From positions 1 through 64,000 of the forward strand of contig JAHBSL010000007.1 in NCBI GenBank assembly GCA_019639135.1: DNA of 64,000 nt, given 5' to 3'. This DNA is from Acidobacteriota bacterium. Its GTDB lineage: Bacteria; Acidobacteriota; Blastocatellia; Pyrinomonadales; Pyrinomonadaceae. Shown one piece after another: positions 42,209 to 50,941 of the stretch; the first letter of the stretch is position 1, and every line of letters starts with the position of its first letter. The notes beneath the pieces are model-generated. The model was not told the origin of the DNA. It worked only from the letters and a program-made list of their open reading frames with translations, and made no database searches. The translations under genes were made by a program, and so were the position numbers.

Positions 42209-43687
42209 ATGCAGATATATCGCAGTTTCATTAATGGGGAATGGTTCGATTCCAATTCAGCAAGAACCGCCCCGAACATAAATCCGGCAAACGTGAACGA
42301 CATCATCGGCACGGTCGAGCTTGCTTCGCGGGAGGAAGCGCGTCGGGCGGTCGAGGCGGCTTTCAATGCGTTTCGTGATTGGAAGCGGACGCCGCCTCCG
42401 GCACGCGGCCGCATTGTCGCGAGAGCGGCAAGGCTGATGGAAGAGCGGAAAGAGGAACTCGCGGCGGCGATCACCCGCGAAGAGGGCAAAACGCTTCCTG
42501 AGGCTCGCGGCGAGCTGACACGGGCGATTAACGTGGTCGAATTTTGTGCAGGTGAATCGCGTCGAATGGTCGGCGAGACGATCCCCTCGGAGCTTCCCGC
42601 GAATTTTGCTTATACCATCAAAGAACCGCACGGCGTCGTCGCCGCGATAACACCGTGGAACTTTCCGGTCGCAATACCGGCATGGAAGATCGCGCCGGCA
42701 TTGGTCGCGGGCAATACGGTCGTCTTCAAGCCGGCGACATTAACGCCGATGACGGCGGTGATGCTGACCGAGCTATTCAACGAAGCGGGTTTGCCTCCGG
42801 GCGTATTGAATCTCGTGCTCGGGTCGGGCAGCGAGGCCGGCGACGAGATCTTGAATCATCCGGCGGTAAAGGCCGTTTCGTTCACCGGTTCTACCGAAAC
42901 CGGGCTCAAGATCTATGCCCAGGTCGCGCCGCGGGGCGTCAAGGTACAGGCCGAAATGGGCGGGAAGAACCCGGTCGTAGTGCTTGAAGATTGCGACATG
43001 GCTCTTGCAGTGGAATCGACCGCACAAGGCGCGTTCGGTTCGACCGGGCAGCGTTGCACGGCGACATCACGAGCGATCGTGATCGATAAGATCGCGGATG
43101 AATATGTTGAAAAGATCGTCGAGCGGGCAAGGAGTTTTCGGCTTGGGCCGGGCGATGATCCGAAGACGGACATAGGGCCTTCGGTCGATGAATCGCAGTT
43201 CAATACGGTGTTGAAATACATCGACATCGGCCGCGAGGACGGTGCTGAACTGCTTTGTGGAGGCAAGCGTGCCGAGGGCGAGGGGCTTGAGAATGGCTGG
43301 TTCGTTGAACCGACGGTTTTTGACCGCGTAACCACTGACATGCGGATCGCCCGGGAAGAGATTTTCGGCCCGGTGCTTTCTGTTCTGCGTGTAAAGGATT
43401 ACGAAGAGGCGATGGCGGTCGCGAACGACAGCGAATACGGGCTCTCGTCGTCGGTGTTCACCAACGATGTGAACTCGATGTATCGCTTTATCGAGGACAT
43501 CGAGACGGGCATGACCCACGTCAATTCACCGACGACCGGCGGCGAGGCTCACATCCCGTTCGGCGGTATCAAGAACACCGGACTCGGAGCACGCGAACAG
43601 GGCTCGACCTCGCTCGATTTTTACACGGAGCTTAAGGTCGTTTACATCGACCACACCGGCCGCAAGCGCGAAGGGAATTTGTACTAG
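42209..43687 (+). CDS. NAD(P)-dependent aldehyde dehydrogenase
   Basis: A 492-residue ALDH. It has ITPWNFPVAIPAWKIAPALVAGNTVVFKP (cofactor site), FTGSTETG, the catalytic Glu in AEMGGKNP and the nucleophilic Cys in GSTGQRCTATSR. IAREEIFGPVLSVLRVKDYEEAM and INGEWF at the N-terminus complete the fold. Among ALDHs it looks closest to the semialdehyde/2,5-dioxovalerate group, but the substrate is not settled. It is followed by a class III aminotransferase, a pairing typical for amine degradation (aminotransferase gives the aldehyde, ALDH oxidises it). Confidence 0.9.
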   Translation: MQIYRSFINGEWFDSNSARTAPNINPANVNDIIGTVELASREEARRAVEAAFNAFRDWKRTPPPARGRIVARAARLMEERKEELAAAITREEGKTLPEARGELTRAINVVEFCAGESRRMVGETIPSELPANFAYTIKEPHGVVAAITPWNFPVAIPAWKIAPALVAGNTVVFKPATLTPMTAVMLTELFNEAGLPPGVLNLVLGSGSEAGDEILNHPAVKAVSFTGSTETGLKIYAQVAPRGVKVQAEMGGKNPVVVLEDCDMALAVESTAQGAFGSTGQRCTATSRAIVIDKIADEYVEKIVERARSFRLGPGDDPKTDIGPSVDESQFNTVLKYIDIGREDGAELLCGGKRAEGEGLENGWFVEPTVFDRVTTDMRIAREEIFGPVLSVLRVKDYEEAMAVANDSEYGLSSSVFTNDVNSMYRFIEDIETGMTHVNSPTTGGEAHIPFGGIKNTGLGAREQGSTSLDFYTELKVVYIDHTGRKREGNLY

Positions 43688-43689
43688 GC

Positions 43690-43769
43690 AGGTTCGCCAC
43701 AGAGGGCACGGAGTCCTCAGAGTTCTCCGAGTGCAATGAAACTCTCAGTGAACTCTGTGGCAAAAACTT
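43690..43769. repeat. Inverted-repeat element of the GCCACAGAG family
   Basis: Between the dehydrogenase and the aminotransferase the sequence reads GGTTCGCCACAGAGGGCACGGAG and ends AGTGAACTCTGTGGCAAAAAC, so CGCCACAGAG pairs with CTCTGTGGC. It is related to the element at 6220-6286. It overlaps the first codons of the open aminotransferase frame, which is why the real start is placed after it. Confidence 0.7.
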
Positions 43770-43771
43770 CA

Positions 43772-45076
43772 ATGAACTCAAAAGAGCAAATATCGACCGT
43801 ATCGGACGCCGTTCGGAAACATAAGGAATTTTTGTTTCCGGCGGTCGCGAATTATTATCAGGAGCCGATCGCCTTGACGCATGGCGAGGGAGAGAAGGTA
43901 TGGGACGATCAGGGGAATGAGTATCTTGATTGTTTCGGCGGCGTGCTGACCGTCAGCCTTGGGCACGCGAATCCGCGGGTGAATGCGGCGTGGAAAGAGC
44001 AGGTCGACAAGATCGCGCATACCTCGACGCTCTATGCCAATCAGCCGCAGAGTGATCTGGCGGAAAAGCTGGCGGAGATATCGCCGGGCAAGTTGAAGAA
44101 ATCGTTTTTTTCCAACAGCGGAACGGAGGCGGATGACACCGCCGTTCTCGCGGCAAAGCTTGCTACCGGGAATCAGGAGATCATTGTGCTCCGGCATTCA
44201 TATGCGGGAAGATCGGCGACGGCACTCTCGTCGGTCGGGCACAAGACGTGGCGGCCGGTTCCGGCACAGGTGCCCGGCATTATCCACGCCGCGGCTCCGT
44301 ATTGCTATCGCTGCCCGTTCAAGCTCGAATATCCATCGTGCGGAGTGGCCTGTGCCGACGACGTCGAGGACATTATCAACACCACAACGACCGGAAACAT
44401 CGCCGCATTCATGGCGGAGACCATCCTTGGCGTCGGCGGGTTCATTATCCCGCCAAAGGAGTATTTTCCCCGCGTTGCTGAGATCGCTCGCCGCCACGGC
44501 GGACTCTTTATTTCCGACGAGGTGCAGGCCGCGTGGGGGCGGACGGGCGACAAATGGTTCGGCATCGAGCACTGGGGCGTAGAGCCCGACATCATTACCT
44601 CGGCAAAGGGAATGGGCAACGGCGTGCCGATCGGTTGGACGATCGCAACTCCCGAGGTCGCGGATGCATTTCCGGGGCTGACGTTCTCGACCTTTGGCGG
44701 CAATCCGGTCTCGTGTGCGGTCGGGCTTGCGGTGATCAAAGTCATTGAAGAGGACGACCTGAGAACGAACGCCCGCGTCGTCGGCGACTATCTGAAGGAC
44801 AGATTGCTAGCTCTGCAAGAGAAGCATCCGATCATCGGCGATGTCCGTGGGATGGGTTTAATGCTCGGCATCGAACTCGTCAAAGACCGCACAACGAAAG
44901 AGCCGAGCCCTGAAGCTGTTCTTCGCGTATTTGAAGAAACGAAACGCCGCGGCGTCCTCATCGGCAAGGGAGGCCTCTACGGCAACGTCATCCGCACCGG
45001 ATTGATGTTGAACTCGACCACGGATACAGTCGACCAACTGGTTGAGGCACTTGATGGAGCGTTTTCTTTACTTTGA
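43772..45076 (+). CDS. Class III PLP-dependent aminotransferase (AGXT2-like)
   Basis: A 434-residue enzyme. The frame is open from 43736, but the first 12 codons lie in a genomic repeat, so MNSKEQISTVSDAVRKHKE (43772) is taken as start. It shows DDQGNEYLDCFGGVLTVSLGHANPRV, SNSGTEADDTAVL, ISDEVQAAWGRTGDKWFG, and the PLP site ITSAKGMGNGVPIGW (Schiff-base Lys in SAKG). The overall type is that of alanine-glyoxylate/beta-aminoisobutyrate aminotransferase 2. It is preceded by an aldehyde dehydrogenase, which supports a role in degrading an omega-amino compound (inference). Confidence 0.88.
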   Translation: MNSKEQISTVSDAVRKHKEFLFPAVANYYQEPIALTHGEGEKVWDDQGNEYLDCFGGVLTVSLGHANPRVNAAWKEQVDKIAHTSTLYANQPQSDLAEKLAEISPGKLKKSFFSNSGTEADDTAVLAAKLATGNQEIIVLRHSYAGRSATALSSVGHKTWRPVPAQVPGIIHAAAPYCYRCPFKLEYPSCGVACADDVEDIINTTTTGNIAAFMAETILGVGGFIIPPKEYFPRVAEIARRHGGLFISDEVQAAWGRTGDKWFGIEHWGVEPDIITSAKGMGNGVPIGWTIATPEVADAFPGLTFSTFGGNPVSCAVGLAVIKVIEEDDLRTNARVVGDYLKDRLLALQEKHPIIGDVRGMGLMLGIELVKDRTTKEPSPEAVLRVFEETKRRGVLIGKGGLYGNVIRTGLMLNSTTDTVDQLVEALDGAFSLL

Positions 45077-45090
45077 TCTAAATAGACATT

Positions 45091-46470
45091 ATGCCGAGTA
45101 AATTCCTAAAAATTTGTATTTTGTTTGTCTTGGTGCTTCCGATCGCGGGCCAAACTGATCCAACCGCGGCTGTGGATGAATTTGTTAAAGCCGAGATGGA
45201 GCGGAAGAAGATCCCCGGAGTTTCGGTCGCGGTCATCAAGGACGGCAAGCCGGTGGTTGTCAAAGGCTATGGCCTAGCGAACATCGAGCACAATGTGCCG
45301 GTAAAGCCGGAGACGATCTTCCAGTCGGGCTCGGTCGGGAAGCAATTCACGGCCTTTGCGATAATGCTGTTGGTCGAGGAAGGCAAGATCGGCCTCGACG
45401 ACAAAATCGGCAAGTATCTCGGCGAAGTGCCGGAATCCTGGGCGAATGTTACCGTCCGACATCTGCTGACGCACACCGGCGGCTTTACGGACTACTCGAG
45501 AGGCTTCGACTTTCGAAAAGACTTTACCGAGGATGACCTGCTCAAGATCATCAAGGAAACTCCGCTCGCCTTCGCTCCGGGTGAAAAATGGCAGTACAGC
45601 AATTTTGGTTACGTTACCCTCGGCATCATCATCCGAAAGGTGACGGGGAAGTTTTACGGCGACTTTCTGACCGAGCGTGTGTTCAAACCGCTCGGGATGA
45701 CGACAGCACGAGTGATAAGCGAACGCGATATCGTACCGAACCGTGCCGCGGGTTATGTACTCCGGAACGGCGAGGTGAAAAATCAGGAATGGGTCTCGCC
45801 GGCGCTAAACACAACTGCGGACGGAGCACTTTATCTCTCGTTACTGGACATGATCCGATGGGAGGAAGCTCTTGCGGGACGAAAGCTCTTGAGCAAGGCC
45901 GCTTATGAGCAGATGTGGACGCCGGTTAAGCTCAATGACGGCCGCGAGCAGCGGTACGGTTTTGGCTGGGCGCTTCGGAACGTGAACGGTTTCAAGGTCA
46001 TCGAACACGGCGGTGCGTGGCAGGGCTTTAAGTCGTTCATTGCCCGCTACCCCGACCGCGGGTTGACGGTCATCGCCTTGGCGAATTCAGAGAACGCAAA
46101 CCCGGCCCGGCTTGGCAATGGGATAGCAGGGGCCGTCGATCCGGCGGTAAAACCGAAGCCGATGAAAGACCCGGAACCCGAGCGGAGCGCGGGCTTCCGA
46201 AAGGTTATCGAAGACATCTTGGCCGGAAAACCGGACGAGAAACGGTTCTCGCCACGGCTTTATCGTGCGCTCAGCGATCCGAACGACAGATTGATCGCCT
46301 ACCTAAAAACGATCGGCCCGATCATGAAATTCGAACTTCTAGAACGAACCGATATCGGCGAGGCGGTGCTATACAAATATGCTGTGGAATTTGAAAGCAT
46401 GAACGTCATAGTCGAGATCGGCGAAGACAAGAAGGGTATTATCGGCTACCTGGAACTTCAGCCGGAGTGA
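45091..46470 (+). CDS. Serine hydrolase of the class C beta-lactamase family
   Basis: A 459-residue exported protein (signal MPSKFLKICILFVLVLPIAGQ). The SxxK motif is SVGK in FQSGSVGKQFTAF and the YxN motif is YSN in WQYSNFGYVTLG. HGG-type residues lie at VIEHGGAWQGFKS. Such proteins include esterases, D-Ala-D-Ala peptidases and penicillin-binding proteins of the AmpC fold; the sequence does not say which. An additional C-terminal domain of about 100 residues (FRKVIEDILAGKPDEKRFSPRLYRAL...) is present. It follows the aminotransferase by 14 bases. Confidence 0.88.
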   Translation: MPSKFLKICILFVLVLPIAGQTDPTAAVDEFVKAEMERKKIPGVSVAVIKDGKPVVVKGYGLANIEHNVPVKPETIFQSGSVGKQFTAFAIMLLVEEGKIGLDDKIGKYLGEVPESWANVTVRHLLTHTGGFTDYSRGFDFRKDFTEDDLLKIIKETPLAFAPGEKWQYSNFGYVTLGIIIRKVTGKFYGDFLTERVFKPLGMTTARVISERDIVPNRAAGYVLRNGEVKNQEWVSPALNTTADGALYLSLLDMIRWEEALAGRKLLSKAAYEQMWTPVKLNDGREQRYGFGWALRNVNGFKVIEHGGAWQGFKSFIARYPDRGLTVIALANSENANPARLGNGIAGAVDPAVKPKPMKDPEPERSAGFRKVIEDILAGKPDEKRFSPRLYRALSDPNDRLIAYLKTIGPIMKFELLERTDIGEAVLYKYAVEFESMNVIVEIGEDKKGIIGYLELQPE

Positions 46471-46541
46471 GGCCCTGAGCGCGTATTCTGGCTCGGTAAA
46501 AAAACTTGGTCAAGTTGGTCAGGTTGTGATAACGTTCCCTT

Positions 46542-46838
46542 ATGAGCATTAAACGGGCCAACATCGGCGAACTAAAAACCCATTTGAGCAGATATGTTAA
46601 GGGTGTGAAAGGCGGCGGAAGCGTTCTGATAACCGAACGAAATGTGCCGGTTGCGAAGATCCTCCCGCTTGAAGACGATGACCTTTAAGAATCGGAGGAA
46701 GCACATCTGATCGCCGAGGGGGTCATCACCCCGCCGCAGAGCAATGACCCGCTCCCGGAAGACTTCTTCGACGATCTCCCGTTCGTTCCGGGGAACAGGG
46801 CATTGGACGTTTTGTTGGACGAGCGCTATTGCGATTGA
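46542..46838 (+). pseudogene. Phd/YefM-type antitoxin gene with an in-frame stop
   Basis: ATG 46542 reads MSIKRANIGELKTHLSRYVK, then GGGSVLITERNVPVAKILPL, EDDDL, and TAA at 46686-46688. The same frame then runs on as ESEEAHLIAEGVITPPQSND and PLPEDFFDDLPFVPG to TGA at 46838. The first part is the Phd/YefM DNA-binding fold and the second the usual toxin-binding tail, so a single TAA cuts off the tail. The total of about 98 residues suits the family. With the toxin gene also broken, this is a dead module. Confidence 0.8.
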
Positions 46839-46912
46839 AGCGGCGTTTTGGGATACGAGTGCTCTTGTTCCTCTTTGTATTCTCCAGGATGCAACGCCTG
46901 CGGCACATATCG
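46828..46912 (+). pseudogene. VapC (PIN domain) toxin, 5' remnant
   Basis: Overlapping the end of the antitoxin frame, the sequence reads IEAAFWDTSALVPLCILQDA, then TPAAHIE, the start of a PIN-domain VapC with its first catalytic Asp (WDTSALV). After about 28 codons the homology ends abruptly at a join with an IS3-type transposase gene on the other strand. The rest of the toxin (about 110 residues) is missing. Confidence 0.75.
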
Positions 46913-47340
46913 AAACGCCCGTCTCGACAATCTCACCGCCTCGCACGCCCGCCGCTCGCTTAACTCATGCTCCTCTTTCAAATACCCGACTGCCTCTCGC
47001 CGCTCAGGCGTCACCAGCCTTTTTTTTCGATCAGGTCCTTCAACGCCCTGACCTCCAGCGACACGTCCGCGTACATCCGCTTCAGCTTCGCGTTCTCTTC
47101 CTCTAACTCTCTCAAACGCTTGATCTCCGCCGCCGTCATCCCCCCATACTTCGACTTCCAGTTGAAATATGTCGACTCAGAGATCCCGTTCTCTCGGCAA
47201 ACTTCTGCCACCCTCCGCCCCGTCTCCACCGCTTTCAATATCCCCAATACCTGCCTCTCACTAAACTTCGATCGCTTCATCCTCAGCCTCCTGATAAATC
47301 TTACCACCGGCCGAAAACTCCAGTTCTCAGTGGTACTATT
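46907..47340 (-). mobile_element. IS3-family insertion sequence remnant
   Basis: Contains a complete OrfA-type frame (47011-47280) and only the first 36 or so codons of OrfB (47014-46907), which stop at RRAFRY where the VapC remnant begins. The upstream end probably lies near 47334-47340 (TAGTACCACTGAGAACTGGAG on the minus strand), but no target duplication is visible. A run of eight A at 47027-47020 (minus strand) is the usual site of the -1 frameshift that fuses OrfA and OrfB. About two thirds of a normal element is missing, so it cannot move by itself. Confidence 0.8.
47011..47280 (-). CDS. IS3-family transposase OrfA
   Basis: An 89-residue helix-turn-helix protein: MKRSKFSERQVLGILKAVET, GRRVAEVCRENGISESTYFN, WKSKYGGM, then a leucine-zipper-like segment (LRELEEENAKLKRMYADVSLE). 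This is typical of OrfA of the IS407-like group within IS3. The frame is open 31 codons upstream of ATG 47280, but that lies outside the element's coding part. It ends at ...DLIEKKGW next to the slippery A-run. Probably inactive because OrfB is truncated. Confidence 0.85.
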   Translation of the reverse strand: MKRSKFSERQVLGILKAVETGRRVAEVCRENGISESTYFNWKSKYGGMTAAEIKRLRELEEENAKLKRMYADVSLEVRALKDLIEKKGW

Positions 47341-47408
47341 TTTGAGGATGCTTACAATTATCATTGGTAACAAAAAGAATTATTGCGCGAATTTTAATCA
47401 AAAAAGTA

Positions 47409-47438
47409 TTGTTTTCTTTAGGTTGGGGGGATTATTAT
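47409..47438 (+). promoter_or_regulatory. Possible promoter of the cysteine-rich peptide gene
   Basis: TTGTTT (47409-47414), an 18-base spacer containing a G6 run, and TATTAT (47433-47438) precede the gene at 47504 by about 65 bases. The -35 box matches only partly, so this is tentative. Confidence 0.3.
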
Positions 47439-47503
47439 CTTTGTCGAGGCATCAATCAGGTGGTTGCTGATATTGACCGTTTTAAACTTATAGGAAGTGA
47501 ATT

Positions 47504-47737
47504 ATGAAGCGGTTTCGTTTGAGTTTAGAGCTAAAAGCTTTACTTTTGGCTTTCATGATTGGAGCGAGTTTTCAGCTGGGCTGGAATGCTGACGTGACGA
47601 GAGCTGCGTGTGAAAAGTGCGTTCCTCTTTCGGGAGGTCTTTGTGTGGGTTGTATGCAAGATCCTTATGGTTATCCAAGCTGTACACCAAATCAGGACAG
47701 ATGTTCGTGCGAAGTAATGCCGGGCCAGTGCGGGTAA
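47504..47737 (+). CDS. Small exported cysteine-rich peptide
   Basis: A 77-residue protein with a signal peptide (LKALLLAFMIGASFQLGWNADVTRA) and a mature part of about 42 residues containing eight cysteines: CEKC, GGLCVGC, YPSC, DRCSC, GQC. Even number and spacing suggest up to four disulfides or a metal-binding knot. A run GGAAGTG lies just before the ATG as ribosome binding site. There is no recognised family. It is followed by a hairpin and then by the TonB-C-terminal protein gene, all in an AT-richer patch next to an IS remnant. It could be a bacteriocin-like or signalling peptide, but that is speculation. Confidence 0.6.
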   Translation: MKRFRLSLELKALLLAFMIGASFQLGWNADVTRAACEKCVPLSGGLCVGCMQDPYGYPSCTPNQDRCSCEVMPGQCG

Positions 47738-47750
47738 GTGATTGTCGAGG

Positions 47751-47777
47751 GCGATTCTCTAACAGAATCGCTCTTTC
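47751..47777 (+). terminator. Hairpin behind the cysteine-rich peptide gene
   Basis: GCGATTCT (47751-47758), a CTAAC loop and AGAATCGC (47764-47771) form a perfect 8-base stem, followed by TCTTTC. The T-run is short, so it may terminate only in part and attenuate the next gene. Confidence 0.6.
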
Positions 47778-47827
47778 ACTACGTTTTAACTGCCAGTTTC
47801 TTTTGATCGCAAAGGATGTTAACACGT

Positions 47828-49888
47828 ATGCTAAAGACAAATTTCGTTAAATTAGTGCTCTGTATTTTGGCTGCGACCGTAGTTTCGGCTCAAGTAAACC
47901 AAACGGTTTTAAGTGATGGGACTGATTTATCAAAGTCGTATTATATCCCGCCCGAGATCAAAGAAATCGAAGAACAGGTAATTAACTTTAAGGATCCGGA
48001 AATTTCTGCGCTGATTCTCGCCAGGATAGCTGACTCAATATGGAAATTCGATGAAGACCGCGGCCGTGGTTTGTTCTTGATCTCTCTTAGCAAATTACCA
48101 ATTTCCTCAGATAATGCAGCCAAAAAATCATCGGCTTTACCGACATTCCGGAAAGTCGTTTCTTTGATCGCGAGACATGATAAAGGATGGGCAAATACTC
48201 TTCTTGAACTTCTTAACGAGTCGGCGGAAAAAAAATCAGGTTCGAATCTCGAAATTGCTGAAACTTTGCTCGAAACCGACACTAAACTTGCTTCCGATTT
48301 CGCACAGCAAAGTCTCCAACACGATGTCAATCGAGGCTTCGTTTCATTTCTAAACAGATTACGACAGCAGGATCAGGCAGAAGCCGACAGATTATTTATT
48401 CAGGCCGTCAGACTTTATTCTTCCATACCCAATCCGGACGCAACAAATTTCGCAATCCTCGGAACATATCTTTTTGGTCCCCCATACGGTTACGCCGGTC
48501 AAACAGTAACACTTACCAGAATTGGCAACGTATTCGTACCTAATGTTACCGGTAATCACCCAAACATTTCTGTTGCCCTGGTACAAAGCTATCTACGCGG
48601 CGCAGTTTTAATTATTGGCAGGCCCACCACCAGTGTGGAGCAAAGGTCTATACGGTATGCCCTTGGATACCAGCTTTTGCCAAAGGCTCAGGAATTCGCA
48701 CCAGCTATGATCGGTGAGCTGTCAAGCGCAATGAGCGCCCTTATTTCTTATGTTCCCGTTGAGATAACCAGCAATGAAGCTTATAGGAATCTGAACCGTG
48801 ATGCCGGCCGCTCCCTTGATGAAAAAATTAGGGATATTGAGAAAATTGCCGACTCTTCCGTACGGGACCGACTTTTTCTTGACCTTACCTATCATTTATG
48901 GCAAAAGAAAGACCTCCAGGGAGCAAATGAAGCCGCAGCAAGAATTGAAAATGAGGAAGTCCGAAAATTACTTGAGAATCTGATCTTGTTTGGACAAGGC
49001 ACCAGATTGCTTAAAGAGGCAGAAGCTGATCTGATCGGAGCCATGCAGATCGCCTCTCGCCTTCAGAACAGTTTCGAGAAATGTCTTCTTTGGTTGGGAA
49101 TCGCCTCCGTTGCCGGCAAAGCTAAGCATGAGACTTTGTTCAACCAGGCACTTGCCTCGGCCGAAGCAACAAGCCGAAAAATTGACGATAATACATCTCC
49201 ATTTCTTCTTCTATATATAAGCGGCCAGATGAAGAATAACGGATTACCTCAGTCTGATGTGACATTGGCTGAAGCAATACGCGAACTCAATAAGATTGAT
49301 GCACAGCAACCACCTACCTTCGTTCGAGAAGTTATTCTCGATCCGTTGAAGTTTTCATTTCCGATTCGGGTTGACGGATTGGACGTCAGCTTTCGTAGCT
49401 CCCTTCAAAATAATTTGACGGAAAATGTGAAGGACAACCTGTCGATAGTTAATGACCTTCGCGATGAGAATTTAAGGGGTGAGGGGTATTTGCTGATCAT
49501 AAAGAGAATCTTGGAAAACAAAATCGCCCCGCCCAATTGGAAACGTCAGGACAAGGTAATCCGGGTTGGCGAGGATGGGATTCGAAAATCAGCTGCGAAA
49601 GTTGTGATGCCCCTTTATCCTAAGGACTCGGAAAAAAAGCGGGTTAGTGGTGTAACGGTTACGGAAGTTCAGTACAATGGAAATGGCGATGTTACGGAGG
49701 TGACGGTCTTAACTGCTCCCGATTCAGCAATACGAAAATCTATTGAGGATGCGTTGGCGAAATGGAAGTTCATTCCGAGTAAGCTGGATGAAAAGCCAAT
49801 AAGTGTTCGTGGAAAAATAACCTTCTACTTTGTAATAGACGCGAAAGGCAAGGGAAAAGTGGAAAATCCAATAAGCAAATATGTGTGA
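47828..49888 (+). CDS. Exported protein with TonB-type C-terminal domain
   Basis: A 686-residue protein. Start at ATG 47828 gives the signal peptide MLKTNFVKLVLCILAATVVSAQ; AAGGA lies 12 bases upstream. The long middle part (residues 30-560) is helical and repetitive (ALILARIADSIWKFDEDRG, LADSSVRDRLFLDLTYHLWQKKDLQGANEAAARIENEEVR), without a recognised family. The last 90 residues match a TonB C-terminal module (VVMPLYPKDSEKKRVSGVTV, ALAKWKFIPSKLDEKPISVRGKITFYFVI). There is no N-terminal membrane anchor for classical energy coupling, so it more likely binds a partner in the periplasm. Confidence 0.75.
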   Translation: MLKTNFVKLVLCILAATVVSAQVNQTVLSDGTDLSKSYYIPPEIKEIEEQVINFKDPEISALILARIADSIWKFDEDRGRGLFLISLSKLPISSDNAAKKSSALPTFRKVVSLIARHDKGWANTLLELLNESAEKKSGSNLEIAETLLETDTKLASDFAQQSLQHDVNRGFVSFLNRLRQQDQAEADRLFIQAVRLYSSIPNPDATNFAILGTYLFGPPYGYAGQTVTLTRIGNVFVPNVTGNHPNISVALVQSYLRGAVLIIGRPTTSVEQRSIRYALGYQLLPKAQEFAPAMIGELSSAMSALISYVPVEITSNEAYRNLNRDAGRSLDEKIRDIEKIADSSVRDRLFLDLTYHLWQKKDLQGANEAAARIENEEVRKLLENLILFGQGTRLLKEAEADLIGAMQIASRLQNSFEKCLLWLGIASVAGKAKHETLFNQALASAEATSRKIDDNTSPFLLLYISGQMKNNGLPQSDVTLAEAIRELNKIDAQQPPTFVREVILDPLKFSFPIRVDGLDVSFRSSLQNNLTENVKDNLSIVNDLRDENLRGEGYLLIIKRILENKIAPPNWKRQDKVIRVGEDGIRKSAAKVVMPLYPKDSEKKRVSGVTVTEVQYNGNGDVTEVTVLTAPDSAIRKSIEDALAKWKFIPSKLDEKPISVRGKITFYFVIDAKGKGKVENPISKYV

Positions 49889-50145
49889 CCGGTTCTGAGC
49901 GTCTCTCACGTTTTTTTGTATCGCAACCGTGAACAAAACGAACAGGACAATATGCCCGATCTTGCGACTCAAAGAGTTGGCTAGGGCCTAACTCCTTCGA
50001 GACATCGAAAGAGTCGCGGCTCGAACGGAAATATCAAACATTTCGGTCGCGATCTCCCGCATTGTTTTTCAGGAAACTGATGCAATGCAAGCAAACGGAC
50101 TCGTCGGATATATTTTAGGTGTCACGTCAGACGGGTAAGCGCCGA

Positions 50146-50850
50146 TCATTTCCGCAGCTCAACACATTTCCGAAGCCTATCACGAGCGGTATGTCCGCCA
50201 TTCCACTCGATCTCAGCGAGGACTTTGCCATCGATCGCAACGCCGAACTTGTGCACATCCTCAATGTTATTCAGAGCCGCCTCGGCCGTTGGAACCTGGA
50301 ATATTATAGATCCATAATTCTCAACGGGTGGAAACGCAGAGCTGAGAGCCTGGACAGTCGCCGGCTTATTTCCGCCGGTCTGCGATAGCGTTACTCGTCT
50401 CTTCGTCAAAGTGGGAGGAGTTGGAAGGTTGGGGCCGAAAAAGATCAAGAAAGCTCCCGGCAGACTCCGGCTTGGTCCAAGAACGGTAACGCCTACGCCT
50501 CTACGCATGAACGTTGCCGAGCATGACTCGCCATTCGAAGGCTCTTCAAAGAACCACTCGCCTTCTGCGTAGCCCTTATAGGCAGGGTTCTTGACCACAC
50601 GAGCAAGGTCCGCCAACACCCTGGAGCCGATCATAGCGACGCCGAGAGTCGTCGATGCGATACTTGGCCGCTCCGGGCGCGGCTCTTCCCGCCCCTGTCC
50701 CCTGTCATTAAACGGCTTACACTCGATATAGCCGAACACCTCGGAAAGGTAAGTTCCTTCCGGACAAACGTAAACGACCCGCTGAGCCTGCACGCCAGCA
50801 ACCAGAAATACGACGATACTCAATGAGAACGGAAATCGGCTCTTTTTCAT
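50146..50850 (-). CDS. Secreted protein of unknown function
   Basis: A 234-residue protein started at ATG 50850, giving the signal peptide MKKSRFPFSLSIVVFLVAGVQAQ; the open frame extends 34 codons upstream without sense. The middle contains VVYVCPEGTYLSEVFGYIECKPFNDRG with two Cys, KGYAEGEWFFEEPSNGESCSATFMRRGVGVTVLGP, and FQVPTAEAALNNIEDVHKFGVAIDGKVLAEIEWNGGHTARDRL at the end. No family recognised. It lies 91 bases downstream of the aldehyde dehydrogenase on the same strand. Confidence 0.65.
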   Translation of the reverse strand: MKKSRFPFSLSIVVFLVAGVQAQRVVYVCPEGTYLSEVFGYIECKPFNDRGQGREEPRPERPSIASTTLGVAMIGSRVLADLARVVKNPAYKGYAEGEWFFEEPSNGESCSATFMRRGVGVTVLGPSRSLPGAFLIFFGPNLPTPPTLTKRRVTLSQTGGNKPATVQALSSAFPPVENYGSIIFQVPTAEAALNNIEDVHKFGVAIDGKVLAEIEWNGGHTARDRLRKCVELRK

Positions 50851-50941
50851 AATCTTAAACTTTTTCATGTTCTTAAAAACGAAAGACGGCGAAGATTGTT
50901 TGATCAAACTTTTCCGACCTGACAGTTTTCTGCTTTTCCCA

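Noticed and set aside
46744-47106. A plus-strand frame of 120 codons spanning the VapC start and the IS remnant
   Set aside because: Only its middle codons (IEAAFWDTSALV...) are VapC; the rest is antisense transposase or out-of-frame antitoxin.
49889-50145. A GAGTTGGC...GCCTAACTC hairpin in an intergenic gap
   Set aside because: The stem has a bulge and no T-run, and no gene end fits it, so neither a terminator nor a small RNA can be supported.
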